A stretch of 42,491 nt of DNA from an uncultured Anaerolineae bacterium. Lineage in GTDB: Bacteria; Chloroflexota; Anaerolineae; J036; Brachytrichaceae. The notes beneath the pieces were generated by a model. That model was not told the origin of the DNA and ran no database searches. It worked only from the letters and a program-made list of their open reading frames with translations. Position 1 is the stretch's first letter; every line of letters starts with the position of its first letter. Of the stretch, positions 7,679 to 16,322 are shown in pieces. The position numbers and the translations under genes were made by a program. The DNA lies in the NCBI GenBank assembly GCA_937959265.1, contig CALGMA010000029.1:1-42491 (forward strand). Reading direction: 5' to 3'.

Positions 7679-10402
7679 ATGGACAACAAGCCACCGGTTA
7701 AACCGACGCTACTGTTGACCAAACTGCATGAGCCACGCATTTCTGCTACGTGGATCGAACGTCCCCGGCTGCTCCGCGCGCTCGATGCGGGCTTGACGCG
7801 CCAGCTCATCCTGGTGGATGCGCCAGCCGGTTATGGGAAAACCACGCTCCTTACGCAGTGGTTACATGCGCAGTCACTCCCCTCGGCTTGGTTGTCGCTG
7901 GACGAGGCCGACGACAATCTCGTTAATTTTCTGGCCTATGTAGCCTGTGCCGTGCGCACCGTATATGCCGACGGTATGCCTACGATGGCCATGCTCCCAA
8001 GTGCGGCTCAGTTGCCCCCCTTGGATGAACTGACAAACACCTTCATCAACGAACTGGACGCGCTGCCGGGTGAATTGATCCTGGTGCTGGACGATTTTCA
8101 TCTTATCCGGTCGCCGGAGATCACTCGACTGATGTCACGCGTGGTGATGCATCCGCCCCCCACCCTGCATCTGGTGTTGGCTACGCGCAGTGACCCGGCG
8201 TTGCCCCTGGCCCGCATGCGGGCGGCAAACGAGTTATTGGAAATTCGCGCAGCCGATTTGCGATTCACGTCGGACGAGGCGCGCGTCTTCATCAGCAGCG
8301 TGTTGGCGCAACCGCTGAGCGAGGATCTGGTGCGTGCGCTGGAAGATTGGACAGAGGGCTGGCCGGCCGGCCTGCGCTTGGCATTGCTCTCGCTGACGAT
8401 CACCGGCAACTTGCAACCTCGCACCTTTCAAAGTTGGAGGTATGTCACAGGCTATTTGGCGGACGAAATCTTCGACCGGTTGCCGCGAGTGATTCAAGAC
8501 TTCCTGCTGTATGCGGCGTTGCCCGATCAGTTTTGCGCAGCACTATGCGACGCGCTGCGCACGTGTGGCGCAACTGCCGTATACAACGACGCACCAGATA
8601 GCCAGGCGCTGCTGGAAGAAGTCAAACGGCGAAACCTTTTTGTCATCTTGCTCGATAGCGCTGGGGAGTGGTTGCGCTTCCATCCCCTCTTCCGCAACTT
8701 TCTGCGCGACAAACTGCTATCGCGGACGAGCCCGGAGATGCTCACAAAGCTGCACGGATGCGCCCGTGATTGGCTGGCCGCGCATGGCTTTGCGGAGGAA
8801 GCGCTACAACATGCCCAGGCTGCGGGCGACATGGATCGCCTGGCCCGCTTGATTGAGGACAACTTCCACACGCTACTCAATCGTGAAGCGATTCTTACGT
8901 TAGAGCGCTGGCTCAGCCTCGTGCCCGACGCAATCTTGCAACGCCGCCCCAGGCTACTGCTGGCGCATGCCTATCTAAAGGTCGCGCGCCAGGAACCGGC
9001 CAACGTCACGCTGCTGGCCGATCAGGCCGAACACTTGCTGCGAGAAGATGCTGACGATCTGACAGATGACGAACGTTCTGCGGTGATGGGCGACGTCTGG
9101 GCCGTGCGCGCGCGCGCAGCGCTGGACGCCGGGCAGGAAATGGCCTGCATCCGACAGGCTGAAATCGCACTTCGCCTGCTACCACAATCCCACTACTACG
9201 CGCGCAGCGTAGCGCTCACCCCTCTAGCGCTGGGCTTATATCTGGCCGGGCGAGGGACCGAGGCCGATTCGCTGCTACGACGAGAGGCGTCTCGCCCGCG
9301 CACACCTAGCGTGTTCACGCTGCGCGTTTTGCACAACCAGTGGATTGCAGCATTCTTATCTGGGCAGATTGATCAAGCACACATAATCGCCGAGCAACAT
9401 GCCACAGCAGCCGAAGCAAGCGGCCTGATCATCACCATCGGGTGGGCACATACCATGTTAGGTCTGACGCACTACTCGATGAACCATCTCGACCGCGCCA
9501 TCGAACACCTCGAGGTTGCAACTTCGTACGGGCAACAGGCCGGCTTACGCTGTTTACTCTATGCTCAAACACAACTGGCGCTGGCATACGAATTGATCGG
9601 CCGCCCGGATGCAGCCGACGCGGCTATAGACGCGCTGCGGGCGCTCACACGCCAGATACAGTCGGCGGAGATGCGGAGTCGGATTGATTCAACATCGGCG
9701 CGACTGCGTTTGCTGCGCGGCGATGTCGCCGGCGCAATGCAGTGGGTTCAGTCGTCGTGCGCGCCGTGCAACCCAGCAACGCTCTTGTTCAACGAAGTCC
9801 CCGATCTGACGCGGGCACAGATCCTGATTGCACAACGCTCCCCTGAAACGTTGGCCGAAGCTGCAGCGCTCGTGCAAGCGCTGCGCAGCGCAGCCGAAGC
9901 ATGGCACCTCACCTATCCATTAGTCAGAATCCTGGCCGTGCAAGCCTCATTGCTGTGTGCGCAGAATCAATGTAACAAGGCGCTTCAAGTCATGGCAGAT
10001 GCAATGAGGATCGGCCAGCATGGCAAGATCATTGCTGGCGTGGCCGATCTTGGGTCAGACGTGCATGCGATAGTACAGCAGTTAACGACGCGCGCTGCGC
10101 GTTATGATCTTCAGAAGTCATATCTGAACAACGTGCTCAGCGTATTCCGCAGCCCAGCGATGCCTATGTTTGAGATCACCGGACGAGATGCACACATGGA
10201 CGCGGCCAGTCTGACCTACCGTGAAATCGAGGTGCTCAAACTGCTGAACAAGCGTCGAACGGACAAAGAGATTGCCGAAGCGCTCGTCATCTCGCGGCTG
10301 ACCGTTTCCAAACACACGGCGAACATCTATCGCAAGCTGGGCGTCGCCGGCCGGCGTGAGGCCGTCGCCCGGGCGCGCGCGCTGGGCATTCTCAGCGACT
10401 AA
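7679..10402 (+). CDS. MalT/LuxR-type large ATP-binding transcriptional regulator
   Basis: A 907-residue STAND-type regulator. The N-terminal ATPase domain has Walker A DAPAGYGKTTLL (Lys54) and a Walker B-like LILVLDDFHLI. The winged-helix part with EGWPAGLRLAL and RFHPLFRNFLRDKL follows. The middle of about 450 residues is an alpha-helical, TPR-like region (for example a Trp-Ala-His-Thr helix pair). The C-terminus, about residues 835-900, is a LuxR/GerE HTH: LTYREIEVLKLL, TDKEIAEALVIS, SKHTANIYRKLG. The frame is open 192 bp further upstream, but that extension crosses a hairpin and has no protein-like character, so the ATG at 7679 is used. Inducer and targets are unknown; MalT relatives respond to small ligands, often sugars. 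No structural genes adjoin it in the same direction within an operon. Confidence 0.88.
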   Translation: MDNKPPVKPTLLLTKLHEPRISATWIERPRLLRALDAGLTRQLILVDAPAGYGKTTLLTQWLHAQSLPSAWLSLDEADDNLVNFLAYVACAVRTVYADGMPTMAMLPSAAQLPPLDELTNTFINELDALPGELILVLDDFHLIRSPEITRLMSRVVMHPPPTLHLVLATRSDPALPLARMRAANELLEIRAADLRFTSDEARVFISSVLAQPLSEDLVRALEDWTEGWPAGLRLALLSLTITGNLQPRTFQSWRYVTGYLADEIFDRLPRVIQDFLLYAALPDQFCAALCDALRTCGATAVYNDAPDSQALLEEVKRRNLFVILLDSAGEWLRFHPLFRNFLRDKLLSRTSPEMLTKLHGCARDWLAAHGFAEEALQHAQAAGDMDRLARLIEDNFHTLLNREAILTLERWLSLVPDAILQRRPRLLLAHAYLKVARQEPANVTLLADQAEHLLREDADDLTDDERSAVMGDVWAVRARAALDAGQEMACIRQAEIALRLLPQSHYYARSVALTPLALGLYLAGRGTEADSLLRREASRPRTPSVFTLRVLHNQWIAAFLSGQIDQAHIIAEQHATAAEASGLIITIGWAHTMLGLTHYSMNHLDRAIEHLEVATSYGQQAGLRCLLYAQTQLALAYELIGRPDAADAAIDALRALTRQIQSAEMRSRIDSTSARLRLLRGDVAGAMQWVQSSCAPCNPATLLFNEVPDLTRAQILIAQRSPETLAEAAALVQALRSAAEAWHLTYPLVRILAVQASLLCAQNQCNKALQVMADAMRIGQHGKIIAGVADLGSDVHAIVQQLTTRAARYDLQKSYLNNVLSVFRSPAMPMFEITGRDAHMDAASLTYREIEVLKLLNKRRTDKEIAEALVISRLTVSKHTANIYRKLGVAGRREAVARARALGILSD

Positions 10403-10594
10403 GCGCTGCTACGCCGGGCAGCGATTGGCAATTGCGCGTCATCCAGATCAAAAGCCCGCTCAAGAGCGGACGTCGCCCTCACATTGCCGGCTGCTTGGGG
10501 TCGCTGTGAGCGAACTGAGAATGCTGTAGAGTGCTCCACGAGCTCTGCGGAGTACTGAATTTCTACTTAATTTGTGTCAGGCAGGTGACCCAAG

Positions 10595-10873
10595 GTGGCC
10601 TCAAAATTGCTATTTGACATGGCGAATCCTCGCTTAACCCCGCACACATTGACGACATACGAGATTCGCGTGCCGGGCCAGTTGGACGCGTCGTGGGTTG
10701 ATTACATCGGCGACGACGCTGTCATCCAAGCCGACGACGCGTCCGAAGGACCACTCACCATTCTAGTGCTGCGTAACGCAGACCAATCGGCTTTGATCGG
10801 CTTGATCAATGCACTTTTCTCTTCCGGCGTACCGCTGCTCAGCGTGCAGCACATGCCGGAAGCGAATCCGTAG
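10595..10873 (+). CDS. Small alpha/beta protein of unknown function
   Basis: A 92-residue protein without a recognised family. The GTG at 10595 is preceded by GGCAGG at a suitable distance; the ATG at 10619 lacks such a site but is also possible, giving 84 residues. The second half (GPLTILVLRNADQSALIGLINALFSSGVPLLSVQHMP) has a strand-helix-strand pattern seen in small accessory proteins annotated as hypothetical in related bacteria. There is no signal peptide or membrane segment. The gene is isolated: 192 bp follow the MalT-like gene and 89 bp precede the next membrane protein. No function is proposed. Confidence 0.65.
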   Translation: MASKLLFDMANPRLTPHTLTTYEIRVPGQLDASWVDYIGDDAVIQADDASEGPLTILVLRNADQSALIGLINALFSSGVPLLSVQHMPEANP

Positions 10874-10962
10874 CACAAATCCAATGCACCGACATCACCC
10901 ATGGATTGAGCCCCCCAGATTCAGGTGAACCTTACAAAACGTGCTAAAAGGACTTGAACGCA

Positions 10963-11610
10963 ATGATAGGTAATCTTCTCAGCGCGCTTGTAATCGGACT
11001 GGTCGGTTTGGCCTTACTCGTCTACGGCTACCGTTGGTTCCGAATTCTCTTACCTTTTTGGGCCTTCTTTGTCGGCTTCTCCGCCATCACGGCCATCGTC
11101 TCCGGCATCTTTGGCCAAAACGTCTTCAGTACTGCCATCGCCTGCATCCCTGGCGTCATCTTGGGGCTGATCTTCGCTCTCCTCTCCTACGTGTGGTGGG
11201 CTTTTGTTATCCTCTTATGGGCTGCTTCCGTGGGCTTTGCCCTGGGCGCCGGCCTCATCTCTGCCCTGGGCGTCAACGCTTGGCTCATCGTCACCTTCTT
11301 CGGCATCGTCGGCGCCATCATCATGGCTATCCTCGCTTCGCGCGCCGAGCTCAAGAAGTATCTGCCCATCTTCCTCACCGCCAGCGCCGGCGCTACTATG
11401 TTGCTCGCCGCCATCTTGCTGCTCTTCGGCCGACCGGTCGAGGAGCTGGGTTGGGGACGCGTTTACGGCCCGCTCTCCAATGGTGATAGCTCTATCCTCG
11501 CCATCCTCGTCTGGTTGGCGCTGGCTACCGCTGGCGTCGCCATCCAGTCGGCGATGAACAACCGAAGCCTGGTCGTGAACATTGCGCAGTACGAGCGAAT
11601 GCAGATCTAG
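10963..11610 (+). CDS. DUF4203/TMEM198-like integral membrane protein
   Basis: A 215-residue membrane protein with about seven hydrophobic helices and almost no loops, the appearance of DUF4203-type proteins. The ATG at 10963 is preferred over a TTG 9 bp upstream because AAAGGA (10947-10952) lies 10 bp before it. Small-residue motifs (GLISALG, GFALGAG) are frequent in the helices. A more distant relative lies at 19754-20272 on the other strand. No substrate or role is known. The codon use of the middle part is richer in pyrimidine-ending Phe/Leu/Ser codons, expected for a membrane protein. The IS5-type remnant begins 20 bp downstream. Confidence 0.72.
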   Translation: MIGNLLSALVIGLVGLALLVYGYRWFRILLPFWAFFVGFSAITAIVSGIFGQNVFSTAIACIPGVILGLIFALLSYVWWAFVILLWAASVGFALGAGLISALGVNAWLIVTFFGIVGAIIMAILASRAELKKYLPIFLTASAGATMLLAAILLLFGRPVEELGWGRVYGPLSNGDSSILAILVWLALATAGVAIQSAMNNRSLVVNIAQYERMQI

Positions 11611-11629
11611 CTACATAGACGGGGGAATC

Positions 11630-12004
11630 ATGATCACACGCAGCAATGATCTGAGCGACAAGGAGTGGGAACGCATTCGGCCACTTTTGCCACCGCAGCG
11701 CCCAAGAGTAGGACGGCCGGCGCACGATCATCGGACAATCATCAGCGGGATATTGTGGGTGGAGCGCACCGGGGGGCCATGGCGGCAGATGCCGCGATGC
11801 TACGGCTCGTGGTCCACAATTGCCAGCCGTTACTACCGCTGGAAAAGAGCCGGCATCTGGCAACGTGTGAAGCGCGTGCTGGATGAGATGGCCGAAGAGG
11901 CCTACCTCGCATCGCTGGCAGAAAAGCAGCTTTTGAATCAGCGCTCGATCCGGCAGACGATACAGATTCGCTCTCACAGTGAGACCTGGGAAGCCACGAG
12001 ATGA
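11630..12004 (+). pseudogene. IS5-type transposase remnant (DUF4096 N-terminal part)
   Basis: A 124-codon frame starting ITRSNDLSDKEWERIRPLLPP, followed by VGRPAHDHRTIISGILWV, GGPWRQMP and YGSWSTIASRYYRWKRAGIWQRV, which is the DUF4096 helix-turn-helix region found at the N-terminus of IS5-group transposases. A GGGGGAA ribosome site precedes the ATG. From about residue 90 the sequence no longer resembles a transposase, and the second half with the DDE catalytic domain is absent downstream. I see no terminal inverted repeats. It is therefore a fragment of a mobile element, probably inert, lying next to a frameshifted gene remnant. Confidence 0.75.
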
Positions 12005-12094
12005 TCCTCGTGATCGCGCGGCACGAATACGCCGTTGACTTGTCCGGCAAGGCGATGGCTGATCTCAGGGCCAGCCAATAAAGAAGGCCCGACC

Positions 12095-12577
12095 GGCATT
12101 CTGGATGCCGACATCGTCGGGAACGAGAACGGCAAGTTACGAGTCGCCGCCCCGAAGCTAGACGCGTTCAAAGCGGACGCCGCTCACCTATTGAAGACCG
12201 CAGGCAAGAACACGTTCGCCGGCAACACCACCGTCGCCAACGGCAGCACGCGCCCTAGCCCAAGCCATGCGCGCGACCAGCGCGGAGATCGCCGACCTGG
12301 GCGTGAACGAGATCGAGGAGGACATGCTCCGGCTGGAAGCTTCGGACGCGCCTACGAGGCCAGCGAGGCGATGGCCGAGAGCGGCGGGGATCACGTGTTG
12401 AGTGGACTGATGGCAGTCGAAGCGTCACGCGCGATGAGCGAGGCGAGCAAGGAGATAGCCGCAGAGGGCGTGGTCAAAGTCGCAGCCGGCGCAACGCAGA
12501 TGCCGTCGGATAATGGGACCTATCTGCAATTTTGCGATGCTATGATCCTGGCGCTCTTTCCAGGTATGACGCCATGA
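12095..12577 (+). pseudogene. Double-frameshifted remnant of a helical protein gene
   Basis: Protein-like sequence is spread over two frames. Frame A reads ILDADIVGNENGKLRVAAPKLD...GNTTVANGS to about 12240. A second frame then carries ARALAQAMRATSAEIADLGVNEIEEDMLRLEAS to about 12340. Frame A resumes with AYEASEAMAESGGDHVLSG and MSEASKEIAAEGVVKVAAGATQ. The three pieces share the same helical, Ala/Glu-rich repeat style (LGVNEIEEDM and EGVVKVAAGA type), so they look like one former protein. The start and end are unclear. It lies directly after the IS5-type remnant and overlaps the next start by a few bases. Sequencing error cannot be excluded. The family is not recognised. Confidence 0.55.
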
Positions 12578-12930
12578 TCCAGACCGATATCAAGACCATC
12601 CCGAACACCAAGAGTCTGCGCACCTACACCGTGACGCTGACCTATCCGGGGTTTCGCTGCCGCTACGAGATGGAGCCGGAGAAGACGAACTTCGCCGTCA
12701 TGACGATCACCTACGCGCCCAACGAGGTGATCTTCGACTTCCCTAGCTTCATGGCATACCTGCGCTCGTTCGAGGACACGCCGATGTCTTTGGAGAGCGC
12801 CGTCAACCGAATACTCGATGACATGTTCGAGCGCCTGCGGCCAATCTGGGCGCGGGTGCACGCGCGCACCGAACGCGAACACGGCGTGGTCGTTGAGATC
12901 GTGGCCGAGCATGGGCAACCGGGCAGATGA
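12574..12930 (+). CDS. QueF-like T-fold protein without the catalytic Cys motif
   Basis: A 118-residue protein that matches the layout of unimodular QueF (NADPH-dependent preQ0 reductase in queuosine synthesis): an N-terminal strand, TITYAPNEVIFDFPSFMAYLRSF (compare the YxSLKxYLxSFR stretch of QueF), and SAVNRILDDMFERL (residues 75-88) matching the conserved NRILDDL helix. However, the region that should hold the CPxTxQPDF catalytic motif reads FRCRYEMEPEKTNFAV (residues 27-42): the nucleophilic Cys is not at its place and the catalytic Asp position is Asn. It is unlikely to reduce preQ0. No other queuosine gene is nearby. The ATG at 12574 is chosen over the upstream in-frame ATG at 12532 because the protein-like part begins there. 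It converges on the HerA-like gene with 24 bp between. Confidence 0.7.
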   Translation: MIQTDIKTIPNTKSLRTYTVTLTYPGFRCRYEMEPEKTNFAVMTITYAPNEVIFDFPSFMAYLRSFEDTPMSLESAVNRILDDMFERLRPIWARVHARTEREHGVVVEIVAEHGQPGR

Positions 12931-12954
12931 ACAGACACACTGTTGCGCCCTTCC

Positions 12955-15402
12955 CTATTCGGCTTCGTCCTCCGGCACCCAGGCAATCGCTACCAGATTG
13001 ACGAAGATGTCGCTCTTCTTCGGCGCAAGCGGCACCTCAACCACATCGCCGAGCGCGCGCATCCACTTGTCGCTCACCTGCCCCAGGGCAACCTTGTAAT
13101 CCTGCGCCAATGCCTCGAGGTCAGTGTTCAGCTTAGCGATGGCTTCTTCTGATTCACGCACCTCGCGCTCAGCGGATTCGACCTCGCGCCGGCGGCGCGC
13201 GCCAAACGCCACAGCATAGCTCTGCCGGCGACCGACGATCAGGTTGAACAGCGACTCGACGCCGCCCAGCAGCTCCTCGCGCTTGCGCGCGCTCAGCTCC
13301 ACCCGGTCGGACTCCAGCTCACGATGCTCGCGCGCCAGTTTGTCCTGCAGCGCCTGCATGCGTCGATCGAATTGGGTATGCAGCTTGAGCGCCTCGGCGT
13401 CGCGCCGCTCGCGGGCCACTACCTCGCAGCGCCGGCGGAAGTCGAGTTGGGTCTCACCCGGCTGGCTGTACACCCTGAGCGTCCGGTTGAACAGGATGGC
13501 GGTTGCGCCGCGACGGTAGATGTGCTCGATTAAGGCGCGTTCTGCGCGCTTCATCCAGCGCGCGTCAATGCCCGGGGGCACCGGCGCAAACTGCGCGCCG
13601 GCAACCGGCTCGCGCGCAAACGCCGCCGGCGACAGCTCGGGCATCATGCGCGCCGACGTGAAATCGAGCCCGTAAGCTGCGACGTCGAGCGGCAGTAGAT
13701 AGGTATAACGCTCGTCGTGATTCACGCCGCTGGCGCGGTCGGTGATGCGCACCGAAGCGCTGGCGAGCAGATGCGGGACATATCGCGCGCGCCGTCCCGC
13801 GCCTCGGGTCCGCCGGTCGTCATGCAGAAAGACTTCGTTCACGCCGGGCGGCAACGCGAGGCGCGCATCGCCAGACACGAAGAACGGCGCGTCAACAGAA
13901 TCGCCGAGCAGGATCGCACTGCCGGAGGCGAATGGCGGGGCCGGCGATGGCCTCGGCCTGTCTCTGCCTGCCAGGGTCGCCACCTGGTCGCGCGTGAGCG
14001 GGCCGTGCAGGAAGCTCATCGCCCAGCGCGAGTGGAAGAAGCGTGGATCGCCGGCCGCGCTTTGCAACAGGAAGACGCGCGGCGGCAGCGTGCTCAGCGG
14101 GGCTTCAAAACGCGCGCGGTCAAAGCCGGCGCCCGCGCCCTCCAGCCCTTCGAGCGCGCGGTCGCGGTCGCGCCCGGTGCGCAGGCGCCCGATGAACCAC
14201 GTGCCGATGTTCGCCAGGCCCTTGTAGTCCAGATCGGCCGGGTTCTGCGTGGCGAGGAAGGCCCCCAGGCCGGCGGCGCGCCCCTGTTTGATGATCGTCA
14301 TCAGCGGCGTCTTGGTCGGCGGATTGCGCGGGAATGGCGGCGCATAGCCGAACACCTCGTCGAAATACACCAGGGCGCGCAGCGACGAGGTGCCGGTCTG
14401 CGCCCGCATCCACAACACCAACTGCGAGAGCAGCAACGCGACGAAGAACTGCCGCTCGGCTTCGCCCAGATGCGCCAGGTAGAAGATCGCGGCGCGCGTT
14501 TTGCCGATGGGGGATGTCCCGCCGGCGCTGCGGTCGGGCGCGATCATGCTGGCGATGTCGAGCGGGTCGCCCTGCGTCCACGCGGCAAACGACGGCGACG
14601 CGACGAGGTTGTTCAGCGCCATCGCCAACCGGAAGCGCTCGGCGCGCGGATAGAACACGTCCATATCGAACGCGCCGACGCGACGGACGGGCGGGTCTTG
14701 GACTTGGCGAATGAGCGAGGCGATGTCGAGGGGTTGGCCGGCGCGCCATGACGCCTCGAAGACGTTGGCCAGCAAGATGTGCTCGCGGCTCTTCAGCGGG
14801 TCGGCCTCGACCCCGGCCAGGCTAAGGATGGCCTGGACGACCTGGGCGATGCGCTCGCGCAACGCTTCGGCGTTTCTGGCCCAGGTCAGGTTGGGGTCGT
14901 TCGGCGGGGCGAGGCTGTGCAGCACGTTCACCGAGATGCCAGCGTCGCTGCCGGGCGTGTAGATGTCGAACGTCACGCGGTCGCGCAGCGCAGCGATGCG
15001 CGCCGGCCCGATGCCCCATTGCGCCAGTCCGGCCTGCCACCGCTGCGCCGTTGCCGCAGCGAGCTGATCGCGCGACATGCCCTGGCGCGCCGCTTCGTCC
15101 GCATCTAGCCAGGGGTAAAAATCGGCCGGCTGCATCTGCGGGAAGCTGAGCGCGAGGTTGGTGATGTCGCCTTTCGGGTCCACAATGATGCACGGCACAC
15201 CCTGCAGCAGTGCCTCTTCCAACACGACGATGCCCAGGCCGGTCTTGCCGGTGCCGGTCATGCCTAAGCAGACGGCGTGCGTGGTCAGGTCGCGCAGGCT
15301 GAGGAAGATGGGATCGCTGGTCGGCTGACCGTCATCGAAGTCGAATTCGCGGCCCAGATAGAGCTTCCCTGGCCGGTCAAATGCTGAAAGCGCCTGAGGC
15401 AT
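12955..15402 (-). CDS. HerA/DUF87-type ATP-binding protein
   Basis: An 815-residue P-loop ATPase of the HerA-FtsK class. Walker A is GMTGTGKT (residues 47-54) in the usual context HAVCLGMTGTGKTGLG. It is followed by PCIIVDPKGDITNLAL, typical of DUF87 proteins, and by Walker B LVYFDEVFGY (Asp348, Glu349) and a sensor segment AFLATQNPADLDYKGL. A possible arginine-finger stretch GRLRTGRDRDRALEGL comes next. The C-terminal third contains charged coiled coil (about residues 650-780) and ends EVPLAPKKSDIFVNLVAIAWVP. It may move DNA or remodel a DNA complex; no NurA nuclease or other partner is adjacent. The ATG at 15402 is preferred over an open extension upstream; TACAAT lies 9 bp before it. Confidence 0.82.
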   Translation of the reverse strand: MPQALSAFDRPGKLYLGREFDFDDGQPTSDPIFLSLRDLTTHAVCLGMTGTGKTGLGIVVLEEALLQGVPCIIVDPKGDITNLALSFPQMQPADFYPWLDADEAARQGMSRDQLAAATAQRWQAGLAQWGIGPARIAALRDRVTFDIYTPGSDAGISVNVLHSLAPPNDPNLTWARNAEALRERIAQVVQAILSLAGVEADPLKSREHILLANVFEASWRAGQPLDIASLIRQVQDPPVRRVGAFDMDVFYPRAERFRLAMALNNLVASPSFAAWTQGDPLDIASMIAPDRSAGGTSPIGKTRAAIFYLAHLGEAERQFFVALLLSQLVLWMRAQTGTSSLRALVYFDEVFGYAPPFPRNPPTKTPLMTIIKQGRAAGLGAFLATQNPADLDYKGLANIGTWFIGRLRTGRDRDRALEGLEGAGAGFDRARFEAPLSTLPPRVFLLQSAAGDPRFFHSRWAMSFLHGPLTRDQVATLAGRDRPRPSPAPPFASGSAILLGDSVDAPFFVSGDARLALPPGVNEVFLHDDRRTRGAGRRARYVPHLLASASVRITDRASGVNHDERYTYLLPLDVAAYGLDFTSARMMPELSPAAFAREPVAGAQFAPVPPGIDARWMKRAERALIEHIYRRGATAILFNRTLRVYSQPGETQLDFRRRCEVVARERRDAEALKLHTQFDRRMQALQDKLAREHRELESDRVELSARKREELLGGVESLFNLIVGRRQSYAVAFGARRRREVESAEREVRESEEAIAKLNTDLEALAQDYKVALGQVSDKWMRALGDVVEVPLAPKKSDIFVNLVAIAWVPEDEAE

Positions 15403-15411
15403 GTGCGTTGC

Positions 15412-15417
15412 ATTGTA
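15412..15417 (-). promoter_or_regulatory. TACAAT hexamer before the HerA-like start
   Basis: On the coding strand TACAAT ends 9 bp before the ATG at 15402 and no Shine-Dalgarno sequence is present. It may be a -10 element giving a very short or absent leader. Confidence 0.3.
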
Positions 15418-15431
15418 GCGCCACGGCAGCA

Positions 15432-16322
15432 TCATGGCTGGGGCGCGAGGGTGATCTCGAACAACTTGGGCCAGAGCTTGCCGGTGACGAACAAACGATC
15501 GTTCTGTGCATCATAGGCGATGCCGTTGAGCACATCTGCGCCTTGGCGCTCCTCGGGCGCGAGCAGGCCGCTCAGGTCAATCCAACCCAACACGCGACCG
15601 GTTTGCGGATCGATCCGCGCTATCCAGTCGGTCTGCCACACATTGGCGAACACCTCGCCATTAACGTATTCCAATTCATTGAGCCAGACGACCGGCTGGC
15701 CGCCGTCGGTCACCAGCACCTCATGTTGTGCCTGAAAGGTGCTCGGATCGAGGAAGCGCAAGATGGCGCTGCCGTCGCTCATGATCAGATGCGCGCCATC
15801 GTGGGTCAACCCCCAGCCCTCGGTGGGATACGTCCACGTCTGCTGCAACGCGAACGATGCGGCGTCGTACACAAAGCCGGTGTTGTTCTGCCAGGTGAGC
15901 TGAATCAGCCGGCCATCGAACAGGGCCAGTCCTTCGCCAAAGTATTCTGCGGGGAGGTCGCGCCGCTGCAGCACCTCGCCGGTCTCCAGCGCAACGCGGC
16001 GCAGGCTGGAACGCCCATACAGCCCGGTGCTCTCGTACAGCACGCCGTCGGCGTAGACGAGGCCCTGCGTAAACGCGGCGGGGTCGTGCGGGTAGGCGTT
16101 GACGATGGTGTAGGTGTAGGTGTAGGTGACGACGGCAGGCGGCGGTTCCGGCGTGGGCGACGGTGAGGTCGGCGACGGCTCGGCCGACGCAAAAGCAGCC
16201 GTAGGGATTGCCGGAGGAGTTACAACCGTCGTAGGTCGTATGTCGGGCGGCGCGGCGCAGGCCGTCGGCGCGATGGTCAAGACCAACCCGATACCGACCC
16301 AGATGCGCTTAGGACCAATCAT
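15432..16322 (-). CDS. Glutaminyl-peptide cyclotransferase (glutamine cyclotransferase)
   Basis: A secreted or membrane-attached enzyme expected to cyclise N-terminal glutamine to pyroglutamate. The 296-residue protein begins with a signal peptide (MIGPKRIW, hydrophobic stretch, then PTACAAPP, possibly a lipoprotein Cys) and a Pro/Thr-rich linker to about residue 80. The remainder is the beta-propeller typical of this family: YPHDPAAFTQGLVYADGVLYESTG, FGEGLALFDGRLIQLTW, TYPTEGWGLTHDG, LNELEYVNGEVFANVWQTDWIARIDPQTG and a closing LNGIAYDAQNDRLFVTGKLWPKLFE. The ATG at 16322 overlaps the end of the upstream SRPBCC gene by 14 bp, so the two are probably cotranscribed. A hexanucleotide repeat (16109-16131) encodes YTYTYT at the domain boundary. 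Confidence 0.88.
   Translation of the reverse strand: MIGPKRIWVGIGLVLTIAPTACAAPPDIRPTTVVTPPAIPTAAFASAEPSPTSPSPTPEPPPAVVTYTYTYTIVNAYPHDPAAFTQGLVYADGVLYESTGLYGRSSLRRVALETGEVLQRRDLPAEYFGEGLALFDGRLIQLTWQNNTGFVYDAASFALQQTWTYPTEGWGLTHDGAHLIMSDGSAILRFLDPSTFQAQHEVLVTDGGQPVVWLNELEYVNGEVFANVWQTDWIARIDPQTGRVLGWIDLSGLLAPEERQGADVLNGIAYDAQNDRLFVTGKLWPKLFEITLAPQP

Noticed and set aside
10456..10469. CCGCTC-AA-GAGCGG as a terminator after the MalT-like gene
   Set aside because: A 2-base loop and only six pairs make a poor hairpin; it is more likely a chance palindrome.
12035..12577. Intact 180-residue gene
   Set aside because: The middle third (RDQRGDRRPGRERDRGG) is out-of-frame sequence; the protein-like signal lies in another frame there, so the gene is not intact.
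13717..14751. 344-codon open frame antisense to the HerA-like gene
   Set aside because: It is a GC-driven shadow of a well-supported gene, very rich in Arg and without protein-like pattern.
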